A stretch of 64,000 bases of DNA from Bacteroidota bacterium (GTDB lineage: Bacteria; Bacteroidota; Bacteroidia; AKYH767-A; OLB10). Position 1 is the stretch's first letter; the number at the start of each line of letters is the position of its first letter. This document shows positions 1 through 10,758 of the stretch, piece by piece. The notes below the pieces were generated by a model, which saw nothing but the letters and a program-made list of their open reading frames with translations, was not told the origin of the DNA and ran no database searches. Both the position numbers and the translations under genes were made by a program. The stretch is taken from contig JADKFA010000015.1 of assembly GCA_016717725.1 (NCBI GenBank), positions 1-64,000 of the forward strand, in the 5' to 3' direction.

Positions 1-1528
1 TATCATGCAATAAAATATTATTCAAGCATACATTAATACCTGGTTGTCCTTGTTGAGAATAAATTAGATTTTGTTGGGTAGAATCATAAACTTCAATTAA
101 TATGGGTTGTGTACCATTTATATTAGTCACGCAAATGCTCACAGTATCAACTATGCAAGTAGGATGTATTTTGTAAAAATCTTGATCTTCGTCTCTATCA
201 TAAGTTGTTCCATTAGAAATTATTTTATTTATTCCCCATAGTTTAACATCAAAGGTTGAATTTATTGAAACTGGACAGGCAGTTTCAAAAGTGTTATTGC
301 ATTCACACCCATCAGAAATATCATAGGTCAATGAAACATTAAAAGGATCATCAACTAATATATATGAGTATGGCCAAAACGGTTGTAAGGCGGTTAACTT
401 AATGTAGTAAAGATTGTTCGAAAGCAGCACACTTAAATTTGTTGGGTCTTCTCCTGGTTGTCCTTGATAGGAACCAATTGTTGCTCCGAATGAGTCAAAC
501 ACCTCAATTAATATTGGTTGAGTGCCATCCATTCCTGTAACACTAATATTTTCAACTCCGCATTGAGTGGGATGAATCGCAAAAAAGTCCTGATCTTCGT
601 CTTTATCATAAGTTGTTCCATCACTGATTATTTTATTTAATCCCCATAGTTTAGCATCAAAGGTTGAATTTATTGAAACTGGACAGGCAGTTTCAAAAGT
701 GTTATTGCATTCACACCCATCAGAAATATCATAGGTCAATGAAACATTAAAAGGATCATCAACTAATATATATGAGTATGGCCAAAACGATTGTAAGGCG
801 GTTAACTTAATGTAGGTAAAGATTGTTCGAAAGCAGCACACTTAAATTTGTTGGGTCTTCCTGGTTGTCCTTGATAGGAACCAATTGTTGGCTGGAAGAG
901 TCAAACACCTCAATTAATATTGGTTGAGTGCCATCCATTCCTGTAACACTAATATTTTCAACTCCGCAATTTGAAGGATTAATAATGAACAATTAACATC
1001 AACATTCCCATTGCAATCATATCCCCATAATCTTGATTAAATGTTGTGTCAACTGAACTAAAGAAGCCGAAGTACTGTCTGAATTACAAACAAAACCATT
1101 AAAGTTATTTTGAGTAACCACTAAAGAATAGGCGCCAAGATTGGCACCTGAGGTTTGATCAATTTGAACCCAAATAATTCCTCCACAATTTAATGTCAAA
1201 GAGTCAGGTATCCCAACACTGAAATCAAAATCTTTGTTAGTATCAATCCATTTGAAGTGTTTTGCAAATTGTATAAGCGCATTTGGAGCACGCCCGGATT
1301 GCCCGATGAATCAATTAAATTAAATGTCCATGAAGCGCAGGACGGTAGAGTTATTTTAAAAAAATCTCGGTCATCTGGACTACTGGTCGTTATGTGGGCA
1401 GTAACGATAACAGGTGCAGTGAAAGGGTTGCTTTGATTAATATTATTATTCGGCTCCGTTTCCGGTTGAGCATTTACGAAAATTACACTTAGCAATATCG
1501 TGGTGATAGTTAGTAGAATTTTTCTCAT
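1..1528 (-). pseudogene. Secreted PPC-like repeat protein, 3' end outside window, frameshifted
   Basis: The start at 1528 gives a signal peptide (MRKILLTITTILLSVIFVNA) followed by QPETEPNNN and a DDRDFFKI stretch, the usual look of a bacterial pre-peptidase C-terminal (PPC) domain. Reading on down the minus strand, a block of about 136 residues containing DEDQDFF, GTQPILIEV and CECNNTFETACPVS recurs two to three times. The frame is lost at least three times (near 1200, 1000 and 810-870). The third repeat copy differs from the second by small indels, for example a two-base loss where cttctcctgg becomes cttcctgg. The protein continues past the left edge. A secreted surface or adhesive protein is my inference, and no catalytic domain is visible. 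The breaks may be sequencing errors at a contig end or real decay. Confidence 0.6.
181..990 (-). repeat. 408-bp tandem coding repeat
   Basis: The segment from about 181 to 540 recurs with an offset of exactly 408 bases (136 codons) at about 589-948, nearly identical through most of its length. A third, indel-bearing partial copy begins near 807. Other parts of the unit, such as 121-170 versus 529-578, have diverged clearly. This mosaic of identical and divergent blocks suggests recent duplication or gene conversion within the repeat protein. Confidence 0.75.
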
Positions 1529-1855
1529 TTGTTTTAGATTTTAGATTGTTTGATATTTATTAATTTGATTATTTTATTTTGAAGAAATTAAATTTTTCAT
1601 TTATCCAGTCCATCATGTATTTTATTCTATCGCTAATTTTATGTTGTTGGGTACAATTTTCTTGTTTAATAATAATATGCTGTTGAGTTATGATAGTAAA
1701 TTTTTTCTTATTTCTCATTTTTAATTTGCCTGTTAAGAGCGAATATTTTATTATTCTCGAAGGCAAACATACATCGGTAAAAAGCTAAAAGTGAACAATT
1801 CCATTGAAAGGCAGGTAAAGTGGATTGAAAGGCAGGTTTTGGCATGAGAAATATT
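1529..1855. other. Intergenic stretch, no convincing gene
   Basis: These 327 bases lie between the stop of the LytTR regulator and the start of the PPC-repeat gene, both on the minus strand. A 65-codon minus-strand frame (1569-1766) is rich in Lys, Ile and Asn, has no recognisable domain and looks like AT-rich chance reading. A short direct repeat, ttgaaaggcaggt, occurs at about 1804 and again at about 1824. Nothing else stands out. Confidence 0.5.
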
Positions 1856-2613
1856 TTAAATACTCGAATTATTCATTAAATCCAGAAGCCTGGATTTATA
1901 ATCTTTTGATACTTCGGCTTTATTTTCTTCGGACAAAATAGCTTCTGCGCCTTCTCTGACATTAAGAATTTTTAATGTGGGAAAGGTTAACCAAATATGA
2001 TTTATGTGAACGAAAAACGGCAATCTTTAAGTTTTTCTTCTATTGAACCTAAACTTTTTGATGTAAAAAACCTTTCATTCCCTTTTAGAAAAAACCTCGT
2101 GCCGCCATTCTCTGACATGCAAAAAATTATGTCTCCAACAGTTAGTCGCTGATAACCGTTGTGTATTGAAAACATAATTTCAAGATTATTTATTTCTTCT
2201 TGCTTTAAATTTTTAATAAGAGATTTTAAACGTACATTTTCTTTATCAAATTCAAGGTCGTATTTAAATTTTTCAATTACTTCTGTTAGTTCTTTTATTC
2301 CGAAAGGTTTTTTTAAAAAATCCAAGGCACTGTATCTAAAGGCTTTTTCAGCATATTTACTGTGACTTGTTGTAAAAATCACTCTGTAATTTAAACCAGT
2401 AGTTTGTTGCAAAACATCAAAGCCGGTAGTTTTAGATTGTAACTCTACATCAAGAAATAAAAGTTCAGGGTTTAATTTTCTTATTTGTTCTACTGCATCA
2501 GGCAAATTTTCACAAATTGCCTGTATCTTGATTTCGGGAAAATGTATTGAAAGCAAATCAGTTAATAACTTGATTGGCTCTTTCTCATTTTCTACTATAA
2601 TAGTATTAATCAT
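1856..2613 (-). CDS. LytTR-family response regulator (frameshifted)
   Basis: The receiver domain (residues 1-120) has phosphoacceptor D55 in LLFLDVE and the conserved lysine in FLKKPF. A LytTR DNA-binding domain begins near residue 145 (SIHNGYQRLTVGDIIFC). The first frame stops at 2002 after DCRFSFT, but the LytTR signature RSHKSYLVNLSHIK continues at once in the next frame. A final piece (NVREGAEAILS to KDYKSRLLDL) then runs to a stop at 1856-1858. With two indels corrected it has the usual length of about 250 residues. Its ATG overlaps the kinase stop by four bases (ATGA), so the two are translationally coupled. It presumably controls transcription in response to the kinase, targets unknown. 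Confidence 0.75.
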
Positions 2614-4813
2614 GCTTGGAGAGGTAAGTTAAGCTCCACACGGGTGCCTGATGATGGTTTATTTAAAATGAGGTCACTAATTTTAAATGAAGCCTTACTG
2701 TTGTTTTTACTGTTTATTATATTCAAACGGTCTTGTGTAATTTTCATACCCATTGATTCCTTCTTTAGCAGCATGGGCTGTTGCACTCGCTTATTAGCTT
2801 CTCTCCCAACTCCATCATCTTCAACCATAACATGAAGGTCGCCATCTTTTTTATCAATATAAATATTTATATTTCCAGATGATTGTTTTGGAGTTAAGCC
2901 GTGTATGATTGAGTTTTCTACAAATGGTTGTAGTATATTCGGTGGTACATTAGTGCTATCAACATCAATATTATTATCAATGTTAAAATTGTATGTAAAG
3001 GAAATGTCATTCTAATGTTTTCCAATTTCATATACCATTCAAGTATTTCTAATCTCTACGAAGTGAAATTTCTTCTTTTCAGAGTTTTCAAGTATTGCCC
3101 TCGTTAGGTTAGAAAACATTATTAAATATTCCTCGGCTTCGTCTGGTTTGTGATTCCGCATAAAACTTTGAATAGACTGCATTGCGTTATTAATAAAGTG
3201 TGGATTTATTTGCAGGCGCAATACCTTTAATTCAGTTTCAGAAATACGAAGTTTAGCAGCCGTTTCCTTTGCTTCTTGTTCTGCATCGCGCTTACGTTTA
3301 TAAAACCAAATAGAAATTAATATACCTATTAAAATTATACCTGAAATCGCTGCAAGGTTATTGCTAAAAGTTTTTTGTCGCTGTATCTCTGCATCACTCT
3401 CTGCTTTGGCAACCGCTTGTTTTTATCGAAATCATAGCTCAATATTTTCTTAGTAATTTCTTTGCTTTTTTTCTATATTAAAGATTGAATCTTGGGCTAA
3501 TACTGATATTTTATACTTCAAGAAGGCTTGTTTAAAATCACCCATTTCATAATAGCAGTCACTTAATTTTTGGTTTGCGTTGCGAATATCTTCTAAAGAA
3601 CCAATTTGTGTTGCAATTGAAACCGATTTTATTAAATGCTTTTCCGCTTCCCTGATTTTTTTGCTTTTAATTAGTATTTCAGCAAGGCTATTAAGAGCTG
3701 CGCAAATGTTTATTTTATCATCAAGTTCTTCCTCAATTTTTAATGCTTTTAGTCCGAAAATAACAGCTTTCGGATAATCTTTTGCTCAAAATATACATCT
3801 CTAATTCTTTCTAAGTCTCTTGCAATACCGTAATCATCTAGTATCGTCTCACTTAATTTCAAAGCTTTAAAATATTCATGAAGTGCTTTTTCATTTTCCT
3901 TTTGTAAAAAATATATCATTCCGATATTGCTATTTGCTTCTGCAATACTCATTTCATCTCCTATTTCAATATTCAGTTTCAAAGATTTCGAATAGTAATT
4001 AAGTGCATCGGAAAATTTCTTTTGAACTTCATAAGCAATTCCTAATTGGCTCAACATGGAAGCAGCCAAATTTTTGTTTTCAATTTGCATTGATAAATCA
4101 TATGCTTTTTTGGAAGTTTTCAACTGCTTTATCATATTCCTGAATTTCTACATAAACATTTCCAATATTGCCAAGTTGTTTTGCAATGCCTTTTTTATCA
4201 TTCATTTTTCTTTAATATCCAATGCCTTAAAATAATAATCTAATGATAAAGGATAATTTCCCTGCTCTCGACAAAGAATTCCAATATTGCCATAAGTTCC
4301 TGCTAAAAAGTTTGAATCATTATTCTGAATAAATGATTCGACTGCTTTAAACTGAAATTTTAGAGCCAAAGGGAAATTCCCTAAGTCCTGATATGCACTT
4401 CCTATGTTGCCAAAAATTTTTGCCTTTTTCTCTTTTACAATACTGATTATATTCTTATCATTTTGCTTTTCCAGTTTCTCGTATCCTTGAAGAGCCTTAA
4501 AGAAAAAATTGATTGCTTCATTGCTATTGTGGGCGTTGAAATGAGCTACTCCTATCTGATACATACTTTGATAAATTCCAATCTCCCATCTTATTTTATC
4601 CGCTAGTTTTAATGCTTCATTGCTTAACTCAATTGCTTTATCAGGATTATTAGGACTTATCAATTGTGCAATCATATTTAAATGACCTACCTTGCTTGTG
4701 TCTTCTTTGTCTTTTTCAAGCAAAGTTTTTAAAGAATCAATTCTGATTTGTTGTGCATATGACAAAGGGCAAATTAAAAGTATAATTACAATAGTTAGTT
4801 TTAAATATTTCAT
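2610..4813 (-). CDS. TPR sensor histidine kinase, LytS/YehU type (frameshifted)
   Basis: The start at 4813 gives a signal peptide (KYLKLTIVIILLICPLSYAQ) followed by five or more tetratricopeptide repeats (NIGSAYQDLGN, NIGILCREQGN, QLGIAYEVQKKFSDALNYY, NIGMIYF). Then come a single membrane helix near 3330 (ISGIILIGILISIWFY), a linker, the His_kinase box LRLQINPHFINN near 3220 and a HATPase domain with EDDGVGREAN near 2820 and SSGTRVELNLPLQ at the end. This is the standard Bacteroidota architecture of periplasmic TPR sensor plus cytoplasmic LytS-like kinase. The frame changes at about 4200, 4110, 3780, 3450, 3050 and 2830. That is far too many for a live gene, yet domain order and residues are intact, which points to sequence error. 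It is coupled to the LytTR regulator downstream. Confidence 0.72.
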
Positions 4814-5490
4814 ATATTAATTAAGTTAGCTTTATATGATTGACAAATATAAAAATTGAGCGGAACTTTGTGGGAGGATGATTACACTCTTTTTTTTGCC
4901 AACGGGTTGGATTTGAGAATGAGCAGCCGAAAGCAAATGTGAATAAACTTACGTTAGCCTTGTGGGTAGTGTTTCTATTTATTAGGACACATAACACTTT
5001 TTGATTTATTTTAAATTTCATACTTCATAAATCAATTTAATTATACTCCTCGTTTATCAGATAATATATTCTATATCATTTACCAGTTGAAATTTAATAT
5101 TATTTTACAACACTGCCAAACCACCGAAAAATTCCGAAAAACTTAACGAGCAGTAAGTAAACATAAAACATAAACCAACATCATTTGGAAACACTTGTAA
5201 ATCAACTGCAAATTTAGTTCATTATCATTGCCCCGTATCAGGCTTGATCTACGCACGAAGATACCTATACCAGAGTTTTTACCGCAGTTTTAGCTGTTGC
5301 ATGGGGGGGGGTGGTGGTAAGTTGTTTATTACCAAATATTTACTTTTAAAATTTATGAAAATGATTTACATTAATTAGCCTGTAAAAATACTTGTTTTAG
5401 TTATGAATAAATTCTTTCGGTCTACTATTTCTCATATATAGAATAGTGGAGTAGTGCAACGTAATGAATTAAAAAGGAAAATATTAGGCA
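4814..5490. other. Intergenic, AT-rich, no gene seen
   Basis: These 677 bases lie between the kinase start and the tRNA-Asp terminator. Short open frames here, such as 4821-5021 on the minus strand, have no family resemblance. A run of ten G residues sits in gcatgggggggggtgg near 5300. The promoter of the two-component pair must lie near 4814-4900, but I cannot pick one out. Confidence 0.5.
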
Positions 5491-5513
5491 CAAAAAAAGA
5501 GCATTTCTGCTCT
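5491..5513 (-). terminator. Rho-independent terminator of tRNA-Asp
   Basis: Read on the minus strand, the sequence is AGAGCA-GAAA-TGCTCT followed by TTTTTTTG. This is a six-pair stem with a GAAA tetraloop and a run of seven T. It starts 20 bases past the tRNA 3' end, as expected for a terminator of a single tRNA transcript. Confidence 0.8.
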
Positions 5514-5532
5514 CATTTGTGCTTAATTTAAG

Positions 5533-5606
5533 CGGTCCGGACGGGACTCGAACCCGCGACCCCATGCGTGACAGGCATGTATTCTAACCAGCTGAACTAC
5601 CGAACC
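5533..5606 (-). tRNA. tRNA-Asp (anticodon GTC)
   Basis: The minus strand folds as a complete 74-base tRNA. The acceptor GGTTCGG pairs with CCGGACC (one T-G wobble) and the discriminator is G. The D arm is GTTC-AGCTGGTTA-GAAT. The anticodon loop is CTGTCAC, with GTC flanked by T and A. The T arm is GCGGG-TTCGAGT-CCCGT. CCA is not encoded. The GTC anticodon reads GAC/GAU, and G73 is the expected identity base for tRNA-Asp. Confidence 0.96.
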
Positions 5607-5888
5607 GTTTCACAACGTTATACTGTATTTTTATTACGAAATACAATTCTATTGGTTTCCCTTTAACAGAAATTTCCTGTTGGGGGTGCAAAGATAGATC
5701 AATTTACCATGCTTCCAAATAATAAATCAAAGGCCAATACATTTATTTGATTATCAAAATATTAATGTGTGAAAACATAAATTATATCGGCAATTATCTT
5801 AAGATGAACATTAATTACAATTTGCTATTGCCCTATAATTGTAATCATTAAAATAATCTATCCTTCTAATGTTTTCTATTTATACGCT

Positions 5889-6548
5889 ATGAATCTCAAG
5901 GCCTTTACAATCTTAGTTCTTATTGGAATTAACTCTTCAATTAGTTTCGCTCAGCGCCTCTCTCCTTTCGGCGCTGAAACAAGTCAACGCAAATACGGGG
6001 AACGAGTGAATCGAAATCCGTATGATGCTTCGTTAAGTTACTTCGAGTGTATTGACCCCGGAAATGCTTTTGTTGTAAAAGAAAACGGAAAGGAATTTTA
6101 TACCCTTTACTTTTTTATTGAAGATACTTTAACGGAAGTTGGCTTTCGTGTTTTATCGCCCGTACCTGAATTAACAAGTCCGAACAAGGGCCATCTTGCC
6201 ACCGAAGATTTTTACAATTCTAAAAATAAAAGCAAAGGATTTAATTCATTTGTGTCAATAAGCAAAGCAGATGAACTTGAAAAAAGAAATGAGCTTTTAA
6301 ATTATAAGGCAGAACCTACTTGGAAATTAATAGGTGAAAACGATGATTCGAAGGAAATGGAAAACTCAGAAAATTCGTTGATTCGAATTGTGAATGGGAA
6401 AAATAATATTTTCTTGTGGCCTGGACTTTATCGTATTCAGATTTCAACTTCTGAAAATGAAGAGTTAATTGGAAGTTTTTTATTGCAGACAGGAGCAATT
6501 CCTGCTGTACAGCTTTCTCCATTCGTTTCCGATTGGAGAAAGCTATAA
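5889..6548 (+). CDS. Secreted protein of unknown function
   Basis: This gene encodes 219 residues with an N-terminal signal peptide (KAFTILVLIGINSSISFAQ) and then a mostly polar, beta-rich sequence without cysteines or a recognisable domain. The C-terminus (VQLSPFVSDWRKL) does not look like a T9SS sorting domain. It stands alone on the plus strand, converging on the CotH gene with a gap of only 10 bases. Codon usage resembles the neighbours. I do not recognise the family. The signal peptide and uninterrupted frame support a real gene. Periplasmic or outer-membrane-exposed location is inferred from the signal peptide only. Confidence 0.7.
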   Translation: MNLKAFTILVLIGINSSISFAQRLSPFGAETSQRKYGERVNRNPYDASLSYFECIDPGNAFVVKENGKEFYTLYFFIEDTLTEVGFRVLSPVPELTSPNKGHLATEDFYNSKNKSKGFNSFVSISKADELEKRNELLNYKAEPTWKLIGENDDSKEMENSENSLIRIVNGKNNIFLWPGLYRIQISTSENEELIGSFLLQTGAIPAVQLSPFVSDWRKL

Positions 6549-6558
6549 ACAAGTTTTT

Positions 6559-9085
6559 TTATTTTCCAGTAAAAATCAATTTGAACGTTTTCTGAGTATT
6601 TCCTGCAACGAATCGAAGTAAATAAATTCCATCTTTCATTCCGTTAGAAACCATTGATAAACTCATGGTATGGAATCCAGCGGCCATTTGAGATTTATTG
6701 GCAAGAGTAGCCATTTTTTGTCCAGTGATATTGTACAATTCTATACTTACATTTTCCACTTTAGGTAAGCTAAAATCAAGTGTAGTTAAATCCGAAACAA
6801 TGGTTGGATAAACGTTAGCCACGGGTACATCCGAGGTGATTTCAAAAACGGGAGTTGCGAATGAGAAGTGAGCAACTATAGAGTCACTCGAAGTAAAATT
6901 CACTCGGGCAATAGCTGTGCTATCATTGGGATTAAAGACTTGAGAATTGGAGGTCCAATTCACAAATTGATAAGGAGTATTTGCATTAGCTTGTAAGATA
7001 TTATCCATTCCGCCAAAGTACTTACCTGTCCAAGGTAAATCTGTATGTAGGAGTGTATTTAACTTAATGGTTCCTGCCCCTACTGGATCAGCATTCAAAG
7101 TAATATCGTATGGTCCATTTAATCCATAGCAATTAATAAATCCGTTAGACATCCAATTACAACGATTTGTGATGAACGTACGAATGGTATCAACATTTAA
7201 TAACCATTCTGCGTAAGTTCCACTCCATCGTGTTGCATGCATAGCCATTTCAGGATCTAATTTATTTACTACACTATCTAACTGTGTTAACATATTATCA
7301 CAACTAAATACAGTATTCCATAAATCAACCATTCTTGAAATATACCATTGATTGAAATCAGGATTTTGTCTTAAACGATTTAACACTTGAATATGTCCTT
7401 CAGGATCTGAATTCCCATTTAAGCCTTCAACATCACAAGGAGCTGCATTAAAATTTCTATTTGGGATGCCTGTATAATTAATATAGTGACCGAACGTAGC
7501 ATCGTTATCCCATAAAATATAACCCCAACGTCTGTGGGTACCTGTTGTATCTGTTCCTCTCCACCATCCTGTGTTATAATTTAACCAATCGGAACAAACA
7601 GTTGCGCCATTCACAAAAACATAATCCACTAAACTTTCTGCATCATACTGATTAATTACTGTATTATAATTTGAGGCATTTGCCATGCTATTTGTCATGA
7701 TATAATTGTAAAGTGAATTCCAATTATTCAATGCAGTTTGTCCGCCATACTGAGCCCATGTGCTTCCCCATGTTTCGATATATTCAAGATGATATTTATC
7801 TTGACCATAGGTATATTCTGTATAATCATGATCATCGGGATTATCGCGAATATCATATACACCCCAATAAGCATTATTCAAATACACAATCACCTTTTCA
7901 GAATTACGTACATCTAACTTCATTCCTCCTTTTAAGAGCTAACATATGAATATATGCATCACGGATATGGGCACTTCCAATATTTGCAGCACGATGATCG
8001 GCTGGATAATTATCATCCCCAGCAGCACGTAAAATAATTCTTTGATAGCTATCTCTTGTAGACCAATGAAATAATTTTTCTTCAATACTATGATTGTACC
8101 CCATCTCATCTCTCGATACAAAATCTAGACTTCTCTGACTTAAAACCCATGAATCTTGTCCATGACGATTAAATTCACCGTATGTATCTGCTTTTCGAAC
8201 TCCAGCAGTATCAAAATATTCAAAAGTTCCTTTGGGTTCTAATGCGCCCGTTCCATTAGCCAATGTAGTTAACTGAGTTGCAGAAATAGAAATTACAGGC
8301 AAAGTATGGCTTACATTTATAAAATAAGTTTTATACTCTACAAAACTGGGTAAAATAACAGGATCCGGACTCCATGTCATTGCTTTCAAAACGGTGGTTG
8401 CGGAAATTGTTACGCCCGCTGTATAAATGGGAGAAGTAACTGTAGGAACTGTTCCATCAGTAGTATATCTTACTGTTCCTCCAGGCTCGGTATGTGTAAT
8501 TAATGCTGTAAAAGGTGCAGTATAAAATCCAGCAGCTACAGAATAATCAGGCTTGTCAGCATAGCGTGCATAGGCGGTAGATGAATTATTAGAGGCATTT
8601 GGAGTAGGTGTTGTAAATATGCCCCACAACGGAGAACCGTTTGTAGAACGACCATAAGAATGCCCTAATTGTGTTTTTGCAAGTGATAAACTATCAAGGA
8701 TGACTCCTGTTGGATCTGAAAGCACAATATTTTCTTTATTCGTTTTGGATTGTGTAAGTTTAAAATTTGTGTGATAAGTTGTGGTTGTATTTGTATTTCT
8801 TCCGCTACACCATACTCTTAGGAATCCATTAGAACCTATTACTGCAGATGCAGGAAATGTATACTTCAAAATATTAGCTTTATCATCACTTAAGTGATAC
8901 CCTGCTAAAGAAACAACAGCCGGAGTGGCATTAAAAATTTCAATCCAATCACCATAATCAGAATGATCATCGACAAACTGAGTTAGATTTGAAGTAGAAT
9001 ATTCATTGATGTACAATTGGCTTTTTGCAACATGCGCTTGCAGTGCAAATAACAGGACTAAACTAAATGTAAGTAATTTTTTCAA
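6559..9085 (-). CDS. CotH-kinase family T9SS cargo protein with lamin-tail domain (one frameshift)
   Basis: A signal peptide (FSLVLLFALQAHVAKSQ) is followed by a lamin-tail-like domain (INEYSTSNLTQFVDDHSDYGDWIE), a chitobiase C-terminal-like Ig module (GTVRYTTDGTVPTVTSPIYT), a CotH kinase-like region (FNRHGQDSW, RAAGDD, YLNNAYWGVYDIRDN, WDNDATFG) and a C-terminal T9SS sorting domain (VYPTIVSDLTTLDF to LLRFVAGNTQKTFKLIF). The frame breaks at about 7915, where CTTAAAAGGAGGAATG carries one A too many. Removing it restores LALKGGMKLDVRNSEKV across the join. The total is about 840 residues, normal for such Bacteroidota proteins. CotH-type proteins are atypical secreted kinases known from spore coats. 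A role in modifying surface proteins here is inference. Confidence 0.82.
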
Positions 9086-9296
9086 GGTGGTTTTGGATTG
9101 AGTAGTGTTAAATTAACATTAATAATTCACTAATTTACAGAAAACTTAACTCAAGACAAGTGAGATATACTCACCATGCAATAATCAACAACAACGAATT
9201 GAAAATCAATCAATTTATTTAATATCAGCGCATCAAAAAACCAACTGATTTATAGAAATTTTCAATAGTTTACATATGTCAGAATAAATTCATTTT

Positions 9297-10511
9297 TTAC
9301 GAAGCTTGTTTCAACTCAGCTTTACCCAGAAAAGTAAAACCAACAAAAGCGAGGAGGCTCATCAAAATGATAGCAACAAACATCATATCGAAACCAAAAG
9401 CATTCGCAATCCCTAATCCCAATAATGGAGCAGCAATATTTGAAATTCCAAAAGAAATAGAATACAATGCGGAGTATTGCCCTTGTCTTTCAACATGAGG
9501 TCTTGACAAAGAAAAATTCATCATAAATGGCATGGCAAATATTTCTGAGAAAGTAATAATGACAGTGTAAAGTATCGCCCATATCATCATTCCTTTTCCG
9601 AAAAATAAAACTAAAAACGAAACAGGAAGCAATAAAGCACCAAGACGAATGAATGGAAAAATTTTGGTTTTATTTTCCAATTTCATCATCAGTGGCATCT
9701 CAATCAACACTACTAAAAATCCATTTAATGCCAAGAGTAAGCCAATGGTACCCTCATCGTATTTACAAACCTTACTAAAATATTGAGGGATACTCGCAAA
9801 AATTTGAAAGAAACAAGTACCCCATAGTGCAACTAAAAAAATAAAAATTAAATACGTTATATCACGATATGCGGATGTGCTTTTATCATTTAAAATTGCA
9901 GGATTATTGGGTACCTTTTCAACATGTTTACGAGGCAAATAAAAATACAATAATGCTGCTGCACCCATTGTGGTTATGGCATCAATCACAAATAGCCATT
10001 TATATCCAAGATAAAGTACCACAAATCCACCCACTGCAGGACCAACGGTAAATCCTAAATTCACAGCAAGTCGAACCAAGGAAACAGATCGTGTTCTATT
10101 CTTTGCATCACTATAAACAGCAATTGCTTTTGAATTTGCAGGTCGAAACAAATCGGCAGTTAAGGCATACATAAAAATGATAATAGCAATTCCAATCATG
10201 GAATGTATCATCAATAATAAAAACAAGATAAACCCACTGGATAGCAATGCGCCAATCATGATATTGAAATAACTATATCGATCGGTTAACCATCCTCCTA
10301 AATAACTTCCTAAAACACTTCCTATTCCATATAAGCTCATCACTACCCCAGCATCGCCAATAGAGAAATGCAATTCGTTGGTCATATAAAGTGAGGTGAA
10401 TAAAAGCACCATTGAACCGCTTCTATTCACAAACATGGCAAGCGATAACACCCAAATATTCCGCTGTAAATTGGAAAAACTTTGCTTATATAAATTGAGG
10501 AGGGCTACCAT
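9297..10511 (-). CDS. Major facilitator superfamily transporter
   Basis: This gene encodes 404 residues with about twelve hydrophobic helices. The MFS loop motif between helices 2 and 3 is GSYLGGWLTDRYS (residues about 68-80), following GVVMSLYGIGSVLG. A typical helix 5 region (NLGFTVGPAVGGFVV) lies near residue 155. The family members with this look include drug and sugar efflux proteins (MdtH/YajR-like), but the substrate cannot be read from sequence. The stop is followed by about 210 bases before the CotH gene, so it is probably a separate unit. Its upstream region holds the 14-bp tandem array, so promoter and array may interact. Confidence 0.85.
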   Translation of the reverse strand: MVALLNLYKQSFSNLQRNIWVLSLAMFVNRSGSMVLLFTSLYMTNELHFSIGDAGVVMSLYGIGSVLGSYLGGWLTDRYSYFNIMIGALLSSGFILFLLLMIHSMIGIAIIIFMYALTADLFRPANSKAIAVYSDAKNRTRSVSLVRLAVNLGFTVGPAVGGFVVLYLGYKWLFVIDAITTMGAAALLYFYLPRKHVEKVPNNPAILNDKSTSAYRDITYLIFIFLVALWGTCFFQIFASIPQYFSKVCKYDEGTIGLLLALNGFLVVLIEMPLMMKLENKTKIFPFIRLGALLLPVSFLVLFFGKGMMIWAILYTVIITFSEIFAMPFMMNFSLSRPHVERQGQYSALYSISFGISNIAAPLLGLGIANAFGFDMMFVAIILMSLLAFVGFTFLGKAELKQAS

Positions 10512-10607
10512 AAAGAAGGAACAAAGCTACGGGAATTCTTGGAGAATAGGAGATCGGAGATCGCGAAGTCTCGCGAGGAGAATCGGAGTGCTGCCTGAGC
10601 TTGTCGA

Positions 10608-10733
10608 GGGCAGCTTGTCGAGGGCAGTTTGTCGAGGGCAGTTTGTCGAGGGCAGTTTGTCGAGGGCAGCCTGTCGAGGGCAGTTTGTCGAGGGCAGCTT
10701 GTCGAGGGCAGCTTGTCGAGGGCAGCTTGTCAA
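10608..10733. repeat. Tandem array of nine 14-bp units
   Basis: The unit gggcagYttgtcga occurs nine times in exact 14-base register. Variants differ only at cagctt/cagttt/cagcct, and the last unit is gggcagcttgtcaa. A degenerate half unit, gcctgagcttgtcga, precedes it. The array sits in the 247-bp gap between the DUF58 stop and the MFS start, both on the minus strand. A palindromic segment, tcgcgaagtctcgcga, lies just before it (10561-10576). Because 14 is not a multiple of three, all frames stay partly open across it, but no coding role is likely. Confidence 0.92.
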
Positions 10734-10758
10734 AGGGAGAAATCACAAAGTCTCTCGA

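Noticed and set aside
1569..1766. Open frame of 65 codons on the minus strand
   Set aside because: Lys/Ile/Asn-rich and without family look, in AT-rich intergenic DNA. Not supported as a gene.
4821..5021. Open frame of 66 codons on the minus strand
   Set aside because: Directly upstream of the kinase start, no signal, domain or conservation visible.
10608..10733. CRISPR array
   Set aside because: The units are 14 bases with no spacers and there are no cas genes nearby.
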